A DNA stretch of 64,000 nt from an uncultured Muribaculaceae bacterium (GTDB taxonomy: Bacteria; Bacteroidota; Bacteroidia; Bacteroidales; Muribaculaceae). The position numbers and the translations under genes were made by a program. The stretch is from positions 186,001-250,000 of the forward strand of contig CAUBJF010000001.1 of NCBI GenBank assembly GCA_958436175.1, read 5' to 3'. Below are positions 1-10,769 of this stretch, one piece after another (the first letter of the stretch is position 1; every line of letters begins with the position of its first letter). The notes beneath the pieces were generated by a model, which searched no databases, had not been told where the DNA came from, and worked only from the letters and a program-made list of their open reading frames with translations.

Positions 1-21
1 AAACATATCAACCTATCACTT

Positions 22-2292
22 ATGAATAAAACCAAGCTCACATTCTTTGCTCTGTTAGCGTCGGCAGGCCTCGTGGCATGCACATCTTCAGGCGAAAAGA
101 AGATGCCGGTGGACTATGTAAATCCTTATATCGGTAATATAAGCCACCTTCTCGTCCCGACATTTCCCAATGTCCATCTTCCTAACAGCATGCTCCGGTT
201 CGTGCCCGAACGCGGCGACTATACTTCCGACAGAATGAACGGTCTGCCGGTCACAGTGACGAACCACAGAGAAAAATCGGCATTCAACCTGACTCCTTAC
301 CAGGGACCCGAAGATGCAATGCGCCCCGTAATGGCATATTCCTATGACAACGAAAATCTCCGTCCCTACAGCTACTCCGTATATCTCGAAGAGCCTGAGA
401 CAGAAGTGCGTTTCGCACCATCAGCACAGTCGGCTGCCTATGAGCTGAAGATGAACGGCGACAGGCCATCATACCTGTTGCTAAATACCCGTCAGGGTGC
501 TGTCAAAGCCGAAAACAACACCATACGCGGCTACCAGCAGCTCGACAACAACGTGAAAGTCTATCTCTATATGGAGACCGAACAGACTCCCTTAGAGATT
601 ATGTCTGTCACGAACGATGCCGTCGACCATAACTCAGACAAAGCAGAGGGACGAAATGCCTGCGTAGCCTTGCTCTACGACAAAGCAGACTCAGTCCTCA
701 ATATCCGCTACGGTATATCCTTCATCAGCGAGGAGCAGGCTGAGAAGAACCTGCGTCGCGAACTTGCATCCTACAGCGTCGATTCGATAGCGTCCGCAGC
801 ACGTGATACCTGGAACGAGACTCTCGGCAAGATTGACGTTGAAAGCCTCAGCGACAATGACAAAACCATTTTCTATACATCGCTATATCGAACTTTCGAA
901 CGTCCTGTATGTCTCAGCGAGGATGGAAAATATTTCAGTGCCTCCGACGGAAAAGTTCACGATGACGAAGGCAAGGCCTTCTATACCGACGACTGGATCT
1001 GGGACACATACCGTGCTGCCCATCCTCTACGTGTCATCATAGCACCTGAACTTGAGACCAATATCATCAACTCGTACCTACGTATGGCCTCGCAGACCGA
1101 CAGCCTCTGGATGCCTACATTCCCCGAAATAACCGGTGACACACGCCGCATGAACTCAAACCATGGCGTTGCTACCATCGCCGATGCCTGCGCCAAAGGC
1201 CTGACAGACTTCGACGCTGAGCTTGCCTTCGAAGCTTGCCGCAGAGGTATCGAGAACAAGACTCTCGCCCCCTGGAGCGGTGTCCCGGCAGGTAAGCTCA
1301 ATGAATTCTACAGGGAACACGGCTATATCCCGGCTCTCGATAACGGCGAAGAAGAGACCCTTCCCGAAGTACATTCCTTCGAAAAACGCCAGCCGGTTGC
1401 CGTTACTCTCGGCACATCATACGACGACTGGTGTCTTTCGCGCATCGCCGACTATCTTGGTGACACTGTCGCTGCAAACCATTATCGCGAACTCGCACTC
1501 AACTACCGCAATCTCTTCAATCCCGAAACCAAATTCTTCCACCCGAAGAACAAAGACGGTAAGTTTATCGAACCTTTCGACTATAACTTCCACGGTGGCA
1601 TGGGTGCCCGTGAATATTACGGAGAGAACAACGGCTGGGTTTACCGCTGGGACGTTCAGCACAACATTGCAGACCTTATCGACCTGATGGGGGGCAACGA
1701 TGCCTTCAATAACGAACTCGACCGCATGTTCAACGAACCTCTCGGAAGGGGTAAATATGCTTTCTATGCCAAGCTTCCCGACCATACCGGCAATGTCGGC
1801 CAGTTCTCGATGGCCAACGAACCGAGCCTTCACATTCCCTATCTTTATAACTACTCCGGCCAGCCCTGGAAGACCCAGAAAAGAATACGCAAGCTTCTCA
1901 AGGAATGGTTCCGAAACGACCTCATGGGCGTTCCCGGCGATGAAGACGGCGGCGGTATGACCTCATTCGTAGTGTTCTCGATGATAGGTCTCTACCCTGT
2001 CACTCCCGGCCTTCCCGTCTACAACATCGGCAGCCCGATCTTCGAAGATACAAAAATCAAACTTGACAATGGCAACACTTTCGAAATACTCGCCCGTAAT
2101 GCCTCCGACAACAACAAGTACATCCAGTCGGCCAAGCTCAACGGCAAGACATACGACCGTCCATGGATAAGTCACGACGATATCATGGCCGGCGGCACGC
2201 TCGAACTCGTCATGGGCGACCGACCGAACAAGGAATGGGGTTCAAATCCCGCTTCAGTACCACCTTCAATGAAAAATATCCAAACCCTCTAA
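22..2292 (+). CDS. GH92 family alpha-mannosidase, lipoprotein
   Basis: Predicted exo-acting alpha-mannosidase of glycoside hydrolase family 92, a calcium-dependent inverting family that trims alpha-linked mannose from N-glycans or yeast mannan. The 756-residue length is normal. The N-terminus has a signal peptide ending in a lipobox (LVAC), so it is probably lipid-anchored. Family hallmarks are the ANEPS motif (Glu is the family's general acid) and, further on, a GDEDGGGMTSF motif whose acidic residues act as general base. It is followed 16 bp later by a GH43 gene on the same strand, suggesting an operon whose upstream part is outside the window. Family assignment is firm; linkage specificity cannot be read from sequence. 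Confidence 0.93.
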   Translation: MNKTKLTFFALLASAGLVACTSSGEKKMPVDYVNPYIGNISHLLVPTFPNVHLPNSMLRFVPERGDYTSDRMNGLPVTVTNHREKSAFNLTPYQGPEDAMRPVMAYSYDNENLRPYSYSVYLEEPETEVRFAPSAQSAAYELKMNGDRPSYLLLNTRQGAVKAENNTIRGYQQLDNNVKVYLYMETEQTPLEIMSVTNDAVDHNSDKAEGRNACVALLYDKADSVLNIRYGISFISEEQAEKNLRRELASYSVDSIASAARDTWNETLGKIDVESLSDNDKTIFYTSLYRTFERPVCLSEDGKYFSASDGKVHDDEGKAFYTDDWIWDTYRAAHPLRVIIAPELETNIINSYLRMASQTDSLWMPTFPEITGDTRRMNSNHGVATIADACAKGLTDFDAELAFEACRRGIENKTLAPWSGVPAGKLNEFYREHGYIPALDNGEEETLPEVHSFEKRQPVAVTLGTSYDDWCLSRIADYLGDTVAANHYRELALNYRNLFNPETKFFHPKNKDGKFIEPFDYNFHGGMGAREYYGENNGWVYRWDVQHNIADLIDLMGGNDAFNNELDRMFNEPLGRGKYAFYAKLPDHTGNVGQFSMANEPSLHIPYLYNYSGQPWKTQKRIRKLLKEWFRNDLMGVPGDEDGGGMTSFVVFSMIGLYPVTPGLPVYNIGSPIFEDTKIKLDNGNTFEILARNASDNNKYIQSAKLNGKTYDRPWISHDDIMAGGTLELVMGDRPNKEWGSNPASVPPSMKNIQTL

Positions 2293-2308
2293 ATCACTAT
2301 ACAACACA

Positions 2309-3307
2309 ATGAGAAACAGTACTCTATACCTTTCGATAGGACTTATGGCCGCAGCCGCGCTCATAAGCGGATGCAAATCAAACAAAACGACTCAGGAAGA
2401 AGTCGTTCTCGGTCCTAATCCTTTCATAACCCATATGTACACAGCCGATCCATCCGCCCACGTATGGGCCGACGGACGTCTCTATGTATATGCCTCGCAC
2501 GATGTGGACCCACCACGCGGCTGCGACCTAATGGATCGTTACCACGTATTCTCTACTGACGACATGGTCAACTGGACCGATCACGGCGAAATACTGAACT
2601 CCGAACAGGTTGCCTGGGGCCGACCCGAAGGCGGTTTCATGTGGGCTCCCGACTGTGCCTACAAAGACGGTACATACTATTTTTACTTTCCTCATCCAAG
2701 CGGCTCCGACTGGAATAATACATGGAAAGTGGGCGTAGCGACAAGCAAATATCCCGACCGTGAATTCACACCCCTGCCCGAGCCTATGGAAGGCGTGGGA
2801 GGTTTCGCACTCATCGATCCATGTGTCTTTGTCGATGACGACGGCCAGGCATATTTCTACTACGGTGGCGGCGGCAAATGCTATGGTGCTCCCCTTAAGG
2901 ACAATATGGTCGAACTTGCCGACTCTCTTCAGGAAATGACGGGTCTTCAGGATTTCCATGAAGCTACATGGGTACACAAGTACAACGGAAAGTACTACCT
3001 CTCTTATGCCGACAACAACGCTGTCGACGGTCGTGGTGCCAATCGTCTCAACTATGCCGTCAGTGACTCCCCACTCGGCCCCTGGGAATACAAAGGTGTC
3101 TACCTCGAACCGACAGGCTGCGACACAAGTCATGGCTCAATTGTAGAATATAACGGACAGTGGTATGCCTTCTATCACAACCAGGATCTTTCCGGTCAGG
3201 GCAACCTTCGTTCGATTTGTGTCGACAAGCTTGAATACAACCCCGACGGCACTATCCGAGTCGTAAAGCAGACTAAGGGTAACACCGACAACAAAGAAGA
3301 AGCGTAA
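2309..3307 (+). CDS. GH43 family glycosidase, lipoprotein
   Basis: Five-bladed beta-propeller glycosidase of family 43, whose members usually act on arabinofuranosides, xylosides or galactan. The three expected catalytic carboxylates are visible: Asp47 in YTADPSAH (general base), Asp170 in LIDPCVF (pKa modulator) and Glu218 in FHEATWV (general acid). A lipobox (LISGC, Cys22) follows a short signal peptide. At 332 residues it is a single catalytic domain with no carbohydrate-binding module. It lies between GH92 and GH31 genes in the same direction. The substrate is not predictable from this neighbourhood because no SusC/SusD pair is visible on this strand. Confidence 0.9.
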   Translation: MRNSTLYLSIGLMAAAALISGCKSNKTTQEEVVLGPNPFITHMYTADPSAHVWADGRLYVYASHDVDPPRGCDLMDRYHVFSTDDMVNWTDHGEILNSEQVAWGRPEGGFMWAPDCAYKDGTYYFYFPHPSGSDWNNTWKVGVATSKYPDREFTPLPEPMEGVGGFALIDPCVFVDDDGQAYFYYGGGGKCYGAPLKDNMVELADSLQEMTGLQDFHEATWVHKYNGKYYLSYADNNAVDGRGANRLNYAVSDSPLGPWEYKGVYLEPTGCDTSHGSIVEYNGQWYAFYHNQDLSGQGNLRSICVDKLEYNPDGTIRVVKQTKGNTDNKEEA

Positions 3308-3328
3308 ATATAGACTCTTTTACTTGAC

Positions 3329-3364
3329 GAAAGGGGCGTGCCGGCGTAAACCGCACCCCCTTTC
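3329..3364 (+). terminator. Hairpin between GH43 and GH31 genes
   Basis: An inverted repeat pairs 3330-3341 with 3353-3363 (AAAGGGG against CCCCTTT plus an inner GTGC/GCAC stem, one bulged C) around an 11-nt loop. The following bases are T-rich but there is no clean run of T. It sits in the 84-bp gap between two co-directional genes, so it may be a leaky terminator or an mRNA-stabilising hairpin. Confidence 0.5.
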
Positions 3365-3391
3365 TCTTATAAAACGCCTGAACTAATACAA

Positions 3392-5725
3392 ATGAACCAT
3401 TTTCTATCAACCATGCTCTGCGGTCTTTTCGCTTCGGTCGTGATGTCGGCATCCGAGGCAACACCCCGATTATCGCTCAGCACTCGTGGAATCGACATCT
3501 CCGTCGAGTTCTATTCTCCGACAATCGCCCGTGTTTATAAAACGCATACAGGACACAGCTACAACAAGGAAAGTCTTGTGACAGTGATGAAAAAAGGCGA
3601 TACAGAAGTCCGATTATTGGAAAAAGACGGCCAACGCATCATAGCTTCCGACAGCATCTCAATCAGCATAGACCCGGCATCCGGAGGTATAACCTTCTAC
3701 GACATCCGCGGTCGCCAGCTTCTATGCGACAAACCTTACGGTACATCTTTTGTGGAAGTAAACGACGGCGGAACGCCTTCCTTCAAGGTAAGGGATTCTT
3801 TCGTCCTCGATATGGAAGAGCCGATCTTCGGCATCGGCCAGGTAATGGACGGTAAATTCAACCGGCGCAACTCGCGCTACTGGATGCAGAACGAGAACAT
3901 GTTCACCTACTCTCCCTACTTCATGTCGCCGACAAAAGGATATGCCGTATACTGGGACAACTACTCTATCTCCGAATTTATCGACACGCCCCAGGATCTT
4001 ACTTTCGAAAGCTTAGGACACTGCGCCGATTATTATTTCATGTATGGCGCGACTCCGGACGGAATTATATCCCAGGTCCGCACCCTCACAGGCAAAGCTC
4101 CTATGCTTCCGCTATGGGCATACGGGTTCTTCCAGAGCAAGGAACGATATAATACCCAGGACGAACTTCTCGGTACCCTCAAGAGATACAGAGACCTCCA
4201 TATTCCCATCGACTGTGTTATCCAGGACTGGCGATACTGGCCCGAATACAATAATACCGACAGTGCATGGAACTCACAGAGTTTCGATGTGGCTCGCTAT
4301 CCCGACCCCAAGAAGTGTGTCGACGAAATTCATAAGCTCAATGGCAAGCTGATGATTGTGACCTGGCCCGGTTTTGGAGCTAAAACCGACCAGTACAAAG
4401 AGCTCGACTCAAAAGGTATGCTTCTCAATTTCTATACATTCCCCAACGAGAGCGGCGCACGTCCTTACGATGTTTTCAGTCCCGAAGCCCGTGATATCTA
4501 TTGGAAATATCTCAACAAGGGAATTTTCAGCCATATAGGCAACGATGGTTGGTGGCTCGACTCAACAGAACCTGACCATATCGACCGTAAAGACTCCGAT
4601 TACGACCAGCCGACACATCTCGGCAGCTACAGAAGCGTCAAGAACGCTTACTCATTGATGCACAATAAAGGTATCGCCGAGCATCAGAAAGCACAGAACA
4701 AAGACAAACGCGTCGTCATTCTCACACGTTCCGGCTTCATCGGACAGCAGCGGCTTGGTTCGAATACATGGAGCGGTGATGTCGAATCGACGTGGGAATC
4801 TCTCGCAAACCATATACCGGCAGCACTCAATTTCACTCTCATGGGCCTTCCTAACTGGAACAGCGATATAGGCGGTTTCTGGGGCGGCCGTTGGAATGAT
4901 AAGGGTGGATGCAGCAGCCCCGAGTTTCAGGAACTGTATGTACGATGGATGCAGTTCGGCACTTTCTGCCCGATGATGCGTTCCCACGGCACAGGTCTGC
5001 CTCGCGAGATATGGAATTTCGGTGAATCAGGCGACTGGTGCTACGATGCACAGGAGAAGATGATTAAGCTTCGTTACAGACTTCTGCCTTATATCTACAG
5101 CACATCTTACGAAGTATCTGCCAACGACGGTACATTCATGCGTCCTCTGCTCATGGATTTTACCGCTGACAAAGAAGTCTACAAAGTCGGTAATCAGTAT
5201 TTGTTCGGCCGTTCCCTTCTTGTGGCACCTGTAACCGCTCCTGAAGTCGACAAATGGAATGTTTATCTGCCTGAAAGCACCGACTGGTGGGATTTCTGGA
5301 CCAACGAAAGAAAGGCCGGAGGCCAGCATATCGGCAGATTCGTGACCAAAGATATCATTCCCGTCTATGTCAAAGCCGGTTCGATTCTGCCTTTCGGCCC
5401 GGAAGTGCAGTACTCTACGGAAAAGAAATGGGACAATCTCGAGATACGTGTCTATCCGGGCGCAGACGGTTCTTTCACACTCTTCGAGGATGAGAACGAT
5501 AACTATAATTACGAAAACGGCGCGTTCTCGACCATTGATTTCGAATGGAACGACAGTACCCGTCAGCTCACAATCTCCGACCGCAATGGGTCTTATCCGG
5601 GTATGATCGGCAAACGTCGCTTCAACATTGTCGTTGTAGACTCCGATTCCCCCTCCGGTGATAAGCCTATGAAACCGACCAGAACGGTTTCATACAATGG
5701 CAAGAAACAGACAATACGTCTTTAA
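3392..5725 (+). CDS. GH31 family alpha-glycosidase (alpha-glucosidase/xylosidase type)
   Basis: Retaining alpha-glycosidase of family 31 with 777 residues. The nucleophile is Asp390 in WWLDSTEP and the acid/base is Asp463 in WSGDVESTW; both are family signatures. The N-terminal beta-sandwich (about residues 25-230) precedes the barrel and a C-terminal beta-domain closes the protein. The signal peptide lacks a lipobox cysteine near its end, so a periplasmic location is likely. The WLD-x-TEP form of the nucleophile motif is seen in alpha-xylosidase-like and related subgroups, but substrate is uncertain. It is the last gene of the plus-strand group and converges on the mannan locus across a strong terminator. 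Confidence 0.92.
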   Translation: MNHFLSTMLCGLFASVVMSASEATPRLSLSTRGIDISVEFYSPTIARVYKTHTGHSYNKESLVTVMKKGDTEVRLLEKDGQRIIASDSISISIDPASGGITFYDIRGRQLLCDKPYGTSFVEVNDGGTPSFKVRDSFVLDMEEPIFGIGQVMDGKFNRRNSRYWMQNENMFTYSPYFMSPTKGYAVYWDNYSISEFIDTPQDLTFESLGHCADYYFMYGATPDGIISQVRTLTGKAPMLPLWAYGFFQSKERYNTQDELLGTLKRYRDLHIPIDCVIQDWRYWPEYNNTDSAWNSQSFDVARYPDPKKCVDEIHKLNGKLMIVTWPGFGAKTDQYKELDSKGMLLNFYTFPNESGARPYDVFSPEARDIYWKYLNKGIFSHIGNDGWWLDSTEPDHIDRKDSDYDQPTHLGSYRSVKNAYSLMHNKGIAEHQKAQNKDKRVVILTRSGFIGQQRLGSNTWSGDVESTWESLANHIPAALNFTLMGLPNWNSDIGGFWGGRWNDKGGCSSPEFQELYVRWMQFGTFCPMMRSHGTGLPREIWNFGESGDWCYDAQEKMIKLRYRLLPYIYSTSYEVSANDGTFMRPLLMDFTADKEVYKVGNQYLFGRSLLVAPVTAPEVDKWNVYLPESTDWWDFWTNERKAGGQHIGRFVTKDIIPVYVKAGSILPFGPEVQYSTEKKWDNLEIRVYPGADGSFTLFEDENDNYNYENGAFSTIDFEWNDSTRQLTISDRNGSYPGMIGKRRFNIVVVDSDSPSGDKPMKPTRTVSYNGKKQTIRL

Positions 5726-5743
5726 TTACTTAGAAATCCAATT

Positions 5744-5786
5744 GCAGCAAGGGCTGCCTCCGACAAACGGAAGCAGCCCTTGCTGT
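5744..5786 (+). terminator. Bidirectional intrinsic terminator
   Basis: Perfect 12-bp stem, AGCAAGGGCTGC at 5746-5757 pairing with GCAGCCCTTGCT at 5773-5784, with one more pair outside. It lies between the convergent GH31 and epimerase genes and can serve both. Confidence 0.8.
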
Positions 5787-5803
5787 ATTTATACCATTAC
5801 CAA

Positions 5804-6997
5804 TTATCTGTCAGCGAGACGTTCGTAGACTTCAAGACACATTCGTGAGTTGTGATAGGGGCATTTCCAGAAACCGGCCTTGTCGTCATCACGGTTGATA
5901 TCGTTGCCTCGTCGGCTCCAATACCATTCTCCGCCTTCATTGTCAACGAGATTATTCTTAATATATTCCCACGACTGAATGGCAAGCGGAAGCATCTCGG
6001 GGCGATTGTGGAAACAATACTGATAGACCTGGCCTACAACATTTTCAGCCTGAACCCACCAGTGCTTGTCGTTGTCATAGCCTCCGGAGGCATGACGCTC
6101 GTAAACCATTGACCCGTCGAAGCAACGACCCTCGGCAGCGGCATCAGCAATATGGCGCGAAGCATCAAGAGTGCGTACAAGCAAATCCTTGTCACCGAGA
6201 ACCTGGGCTGTTTCCAGCATGAGCCATGACGCTTCGATATCATGTCCGTAGGATATTATATCGTCGCAACGGTTCCAGTCGTTGTCGAAGAAGAGTCCGA
6301 GATGACCACGCTGTCCGGGTGTCATAATCTTGTCGAGGAAAATAAGCAGGAGACTGCGAACAGCTTCTTTGAGGTCATCATCATTCCAAACTCTGAGGAG
6401 ATTGGTATATGGTTCGATGATATGGAGATGCGTGTTCATCGTCTTGGAGGCATTGAAATCCTTGTCGCTCAGGCGCATATCTTCGATAGGCATCCATTCG
6501 CGTGTAAGAGCCTCTATATAACCACCACGAATACGGTCACGGCTGTGTGTCTCAATGTCGAGAAACAACTTCTTTGCATATTCGAGAGCTTCTTCGTCGC
6601 CAGTTGCACGAGCATACTCCGAGAGCCCGTAGATTGCAAAGCCAAGTGCATAGAATTGTTTCTTAGTATCATGGGGCGTACCGTCTGCATTGATCGACCA
6701 ATAGACACCCCCGAATTCTTTGTCATAGAAACGGTCGATTATCTCTCGCTTGGCACGGGTCGCTGTTTCGAGATAACGTTTGTCTCCAAGAACGCGGTAT
6801 GCAGCCGAAAAAGCCCACAGAATCCTCGCATTGAGGATAGCACCTTTGGGGGCTCCGGCTTCAAGAACATCATTACCGTCGCGACGGCCATAGAATCCAC
6901 CGTCGGGATCAGTCATTTTATCCATCCAGTAAGGAAGGATGTTCTCCTGTAGATTCAGGAGAACATCTTCACGGAATTTATTAATCTGGCTTGACAT
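5804..6997 (-). CDS. Cellobiose/mannobiose 2-epimerase (AGE family)
   Basis: Member of the N-acylglucosamine/cellobiose 2-epimerase family, 397 residues, an (alpha/alpha)6 barrel. Conserved catalytic histidines are in place: His190/His192 in NTHLHIIEPY, His252 in SYGHDIEASW and His382 in CPYHNSRM. No signal peptide, so cytoplasmic. The enzyme would convert beta-1,4-mannobiose to mannosylglucose, the substrate of the GH130 phosphorylase two genes upstream. It is the last gene of the GH26-GH130-transporter-epimerase run, the same set known from Bacteroides fragilis, which makes cellobiose/mannobiose epimerisation much likelier than N-acetylglucosamine epimerisation. Confidence 0.88.
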   Translation of the reverse strand: MSSQINKFREDVLLNLQENILPYWMDKMTDPDGGFYGRRDGNDVLEAGAPKGAILNARILWAFSAAYRVLGDKRYLETATRAKREIIDRFYDKEFGGVYWSINADGTPHDTKKQFYALGFAIYGLSEYARATGDEEALEYAKKLFLDIETHSRDRIRGGYIEALTREWMPIEDMRLSDKDFNASKTMNTHLHIIEPYTNLLRVWNDDDLKEAVRSLLLIFLDKIMTPGQRGHLGLFFDNDWNRCDDIISYGHDIEASWLMLETAQVLGDKDLLVRTLDASRHIADAAAEGRCFDGSMVYERHASGGYDNDKHWWVQAENVVGQVYQYCFHNRPEMLPLAIQSWEYIKNNLVDNEGGEWYWSRRGNDINRDDDKAGFWKCPYHNSRMCLEVYERLADR

Positions 6998-7004
6998 TTT
7001 TTGC

Positions 7005-8444
7005 TTACATTATGTTGGCGAAGTCGGTCATATCGTCCTCAGAAACAGGTTCCTTTTCTGCGGACCCACGGACTTTCTTGAGCTCTTTGACTATATTGTT
7101 GACAACTGCCGGAGTCAGGGGATAGAAAGCAGCCACAAAGGCAGCGATACCGGCGATAGCTGCCGGGATAAACGACATGAGCATCCACAGGCAGGCGATT
7201 GCGGATTCAGGCTGTGATACACCCGACGTGGCTTCCGAATAACCGAAAGAACTGAGGAGCCAGAGCACTGCCGCTCCCCCGAAAGCGCTACCGAATTTCT
7301 GGGCCATCGACGACGACGAGAATATCAGGCCGGTCGAAGCAGTACGGTATTTGAGTTCCGAATAGTCGCTGACATCGGCATACATAGACCATATGAGGGG
7401 CGACATTATACCCGTCAGTATCGAGATCAGTACCTGTAGTCCGAGCATCATCCAGTAACCGGATGCTGACATCGGCACCATAAAGAACATGATGCTCAGG
7501 AAGAATAGCGACACATTGACGGCAATGAACGTACGCTTCTTGCCGAGACGCGAAGCGATGGGTACAGTCAAGGCCACTCCGAGCATGTTCGCAATCTCGC
7601 CTATCCCGAGGAAAAGTCCTGAGTAGAACAGAATATTACCCCAAGAGCCAAAATCGAGATGCACGTCGGCACCGATTACATCAGCAAAGAAATAAGCCAC
7701 TGTAGCACCGCGCACAGTAGTGAACAGATTGAAGCACAAAGCCGCTCCAATGAGAATCCACCACGGACGGTTCGAAAGCAAAGTCTTGAAATCTTTGCCT
7801 ATGGAAGCCGTCGAAACTGTCTTTATCTGCTCCTTGGTCAATGCAAAGCAGCAAAGGAAGAGCACAAGACAGGCCGAGGCAATGACGCACATCGACAGCT
7901 GCCAGCTTGTCGCCGGCGTAGACCCGAAAGAATCCTGAAAGAAACGGCAGAGCGGTTCCCATAGAAAGAGAGCTATAAACGATCCTCCGTAAGCGAAGAA
8001 CATTCGGAAAGCCGAATAGACGGTCTTTTCCTTCGGATTGTCGCTAAGTACGCCGAGCATCGCGCCATACGGTACATTGATACCTGTGTAAACGGTCATC
8101 ATCATTATATAAGTCACATATGCCCAAAGAAGCTTGCCTCCATAGGAGAAATCGGGCGTTGTGAAGAGCAGTATGCCGCATACCGAGAAGGGAACGGCCA
8201 CCCACAACAGATAGGGACGGTATTTGCCCCATCTGGAATGTGTACGGTCGGCAATAACGCCCATCATCGGGTCGGATACAGCGTCCCATATGCGAGTTAC
8301 AAGCACCAGCAGTGCGGCATCGACAAGGCGAAGGCCGAAGATGTTGGAGTAGAAGAAAGGCAGGTAGTAGCTGAATACTTTCCAGAACATCGACGACGAC
8401 ATATCGCCGAAACCATAGCCTATTTTTTCTTTCAGGTTCTTCAT
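7005..8444 (-). CDS. GPH-family (MFS) sugar:cation symporter
   Basis: Inner-membrane transporter of 479 residues with about twelve hydrophobic segments. The N-terminal motif with KIGYGFGDM and the DAVSDPMMGVIADRTHSRWGKYRPYLL loop elements are characteristic of the glycoside-pentoside-hexuronide:cation symporter family. It starts 12 bp after the GH130 gene and stops 7 bp before the epimerase gene, so all three are surely one transcript. By context it imports mannobiose or other short beta-mannosides from periplasm to cytoplasm. The substrate is inferred from neighbours only. Confidence 0.88.
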   Translation of the reverse strand: MKNLKEKIGYGFGDMSSSMFWKVFSYYLPFFYSNIFGLRLVDAALLVLVTRIWDAVSDPMMGVIADRTHSRWGKYRPYLLWVAVPFSVCGILLFTTPDFSYGGKLLWAYVTYIMMMTVYTGINVPYGAMLGVLSDNPKEKTVYSAFRMFFAYGGSFIALFLWEPLCRFFQDSFGSTPATSWQLSMCVIASACLVLFLCCFALTKEQIKTVSTASIGKDFKTLLSNRPWWILIGAALCFNLFTTVRGATVAYFFADVIGADVHLDFGSWGNILFYSGLFLGIGEIANMLGVALTVPIASRLGKKRTFIAVNVSLFFLSIMFFMVPMSASGYWMMLGLQVLISILTGIMSPLIWSMYADVSDYSELKYRTASTGLIFSSSSMAQKFGSAFGGAAVLWLLSSFGYSEATSGVSQPESAIACLWMLMSFIPAAIAGIAAFVAAFYPLTPAVVNNIVKELKKVRGSAEKEPVSEDDMTDFANIM

Positions 8445-8456
8445 GGTCAGGTAATA

Positions 8457-9650
8457 TTAGAGAACGACAGGTTCTTCCTTATGAGCGCAGAACTGCATGT
8501 TGCGGTCGATGAGTTCGTTGAGCGTACGGACCGAGGCTGCCGTAGTAAGGCCGTCCTGCGGGGTGTTCATACAGTAGTCGACGAGCCGGTCGATGGTAGA
8601 GGTTGCAACGTGCATACGTGTATCGGACGAAGCATAGTATATGAACACCTTGCCGTCTTCGTCGGCTATCCAGCCGTTGGAAAAAAGGACGTTCATAACG
8701 TCGCCCTGATATTCCTCGCCTACAGGAGCCATGAAATAGCCGCCGGGGGAGGCTATCTTGCGCCACGGTTCTTCGAGGTCTGTCATATACATGTAGAGTA
8801 CGTAGCGGAGACCTGATGCACAGTTTCGCACCCCATGAGCCAGATGAAGCCAGCCGTACGGTGTTTTGATAGGATGTGGACCTTCTCCATTCTTCACTTC
8901 CTTGATGGTGTGATATATGCGCTGGTCGATGATAATCTCCTCGCGTGTAATCTCTGCATTGCAGATATCGTCGATCAAAGTCCAGCCGATGCCGCCGCCG
9001 CTGCCTGTGTCGATGAAGGAATCCTGCGGACGGGTATAGAGTGCATATTTACCGTCGACGAACTCCGGATGAAGGACAACGTTACGCTGCTGGCTCTTGC
9101 ACTTGAGATCGGGAAGACGGTCCCAGTTGACGAGATCTTTCGTACGGGCGATACCGCAGCTTGCAGTAGCAGCCGAAAGGTCGCCTGGTTTTGAATCGTC
9201 GTGACGTTCAACGCAGAAAAGTCCGTAGATATAGCCGTCCTCATGGGCGGTAAGTCGCATGTCATATACGTTGGTACCGACATCCTCGGTATCGGGCATC
9301 GTAATGGGATGATCCCAGAAGCGGAAATTATCGACACCGTTGGGACTCTCGGCCACTGCAAAGAAGGACTTGCGGTCGTTGCCTTCCACACGAACTACAA
9401 GCAAATATTTACCTTTCCATTTAATCGCGCCCGAGTTCAGTGTCGCATTGACACCAATACGTTCCATCAGGAAAGGGTTTGTAGCAGGATTGAAATCGTA
9501 CTTCCAGAATGGAGGAACCATTTCAGCTGTCAGCACGGGATTTGTGTAGCGGCAGAAAATGCCGTTGCCTTCAATCGGCGTGTTTTTACGCGTTACGAGT
9601 TCTTCGTAACGTGCCCATATCATATCTTTACGGGTTTCGAAATTGTACAT
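8457..9650 (-). CDS. 4-O-beta-D-mannosyl-D-glucose phosphorylase (GH130)
   Basis: Cytoplasmic five-bladed propeller phosphorylase of family 130, 397 residues. It would cleave mannosyl-1,4-glucose with phosphate to mannose-1-phosphate and glucose. The conserved Asp of [12 protein letters not shown] is the family's general acid. The start at 9650 is chosen over an in-frame ATG at 9746 because the longer form would overlap the end of the GH26 gene and the MYNFETR start matches the family N-terminus; this leaves a 7-bp gap. Position between GH26 and transporter genes matches the B. fragilis mannan operon order. Confidence 0.9.
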   Translation of the reverse strand: MYNFETRKDMIWARYEELVTRKNTPIEGNGIFCRYTNPVLTAEMVPPFWKYDFNPATNPFLMERIGVNATLNSGAIKWKGKYLLVVRVEGNDRKSFFAVAESPNGVDNFRFWDHPITMPDTEDVGTNVYDMRLTAHEDGYIYGLFCVERHDDSKPGDLSAATASCGIARTKDLVNWDRLPDLKCKSQQRNVVLHPEFVDGKYALYTRPQDSFIDTGSGGGIGWTLIDDICNAEITREEIIIDQRIYHTIKEVKNGEGPHPIKTPYGWLHLAHGVRNCASGLRYVLYMYMTDLEEPWRKIASPGGYFMAPVGEEYQGDVMNVLFSNGWIADEDGKVFIYYASSDTRMHVATSTIDRLVDYCMNTPQDGLTTAASVRTLNELIDRNMQFCAHKEEPVVL

Positions 9651-9657
9651 CTTGAAT

Positions 9658-10764
9658 TTAACGTATGTCTTTGGAGAATAGTATTGTAGAATCGTTGTAA
9701 AAAGCCTTGAACGAATCCTCGGAAGCCTGTCCGGGATAAGGGGCATAGAAATGGTTCGGTTTGTCGTGTGCGTTACGCCATACTACGACATAGCTGATAT
9801 CCGAGCCCTTGATGAGAGGAAGCAGTACGTCCGTCCACCAGTTTTCCATCGGCAAGGACTCGCTTCCTGTCTCTGTGAAAGCAGGGATCTTGCCCGTGCT
9901 AGCTGAAACACTGTCGACAATGGCAAGCGAGGCGGAAGCATCGTGAAGGAATGTGTCGAGACCTTCCGAACCACCGAAATGGTAGACATCGGTTCCGACG
10001 ATATCGACATATTCATCACCGGGATAGCGCGACATATACTGCTCTACCGACGAAACACGGTCGGGAGAATATGCATAGAGGACGTTGTCGACACCTTCGG
10101 CATCAAGTACTTCGCGTGTCTGCTTCCATAGAGCCTTGTAGTCCTCGACGGAGCAGTTGGGCGTACCCCAGAAGAACCAGCCGCCGGTATGTTCGTGCCA
10201 GGGGCGGAATATCACGGGCACCTTGTTGCCGTCGGCATCGACGAGCGAATTCAGGAAACCGGCAACGTTGACAAGCTGTGCGCGGAAAGCGGTGTTGGCG
10301 ATAGAATCATTGACCATCTTTGCAATTATAGTGGTGTCGGAGACATCCCAGCTATCATTGCCGTTGACCGGATTGCGTAGATGCCAGCTGAATGTGTTGA
10401 TACCTCCGCGGGCTGCCTGGGCAAGCACCTCGCTGCGGATGCGGCTGAAGGGTACACCGTCGAGATTGACGGTGTCACCCAGTTCTATGCCGCCGAGATC
10501 CCAGCTCATCACTGCCGGATAATCTCCGCAAACCTCCAACACATCAGAACGTCCGTTGTCGCCACACCACTGTTTCCCATAAACAGGGTCATCGTGATGT
10601 CCGAACATCGTCTTGCCGTCGGCTCTTACGCCCGACAACAGAGCGCGCAGTTCTTCTTTCGGAGATACTGTCTCTTTGTTATCCTCAGCCTTGCTCCCTG
10701 CCGAAGAGCAGCTTGCAAAGAAGAGTCCGGCAACAATGGCCGCATATGTTATTATATTCTTCAT
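9658..10764 (-). CDS. GH26 beta-mannanase 1, lipoprotein
   Basis: Family 26 retaining beta-mannanase, 368 residues. Acid/base Glu191 lies in [10 protein letters not shown] and nucleophile Glu298 in FTETGSE. The lipobox ends at Cys19, followed by SSAGSK, without acidic residues directly after the cysteine. In Bacteroidetes this favours a periplasm-facing anchor over surface export, although the rule is not absolute. A periplasmic GH26 would be expected to release mannobiose from imported oligosaccharides. It is followed within 7 bp by the GH130 gene and preceded by a second GH26 gene 5 bp upstream. Confidence 0.92.
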   Translation of the reverse strand: MKNIITYAAIVAGLFFASCSSAGSKAEDNKETVSPKEELRALLSGVRADGKTMFGHHDDPVYGKQWCGDNGRSDVLEVCGDYPAVMSWDLGGIELGDTVNLDGVPFSRIRSEVLAQAARGGINTFSWHLRNPVNGNDSWDVSDTTIIAKMVNDSIANTAFRAQLVNVAGFLNSLVDADGNKVPVIFRPWHEHTGGWFFWGTPNCSVEDYKALWKQTREVLDAEGVDNVLYAYSPDRVSSVEQYMSRYPGDEYVDIVGTDVYHFGGSEGLDTFLHDASASLAIVDSVSASTGKIPAFTETGSESLPMENWWTDVLLPLIKGSDISYVVVWRNAHDKPNHFYAPYPGQASEDSFKAFYNDSTILFSKDIR

Positions 10765-10769
10765 TACTT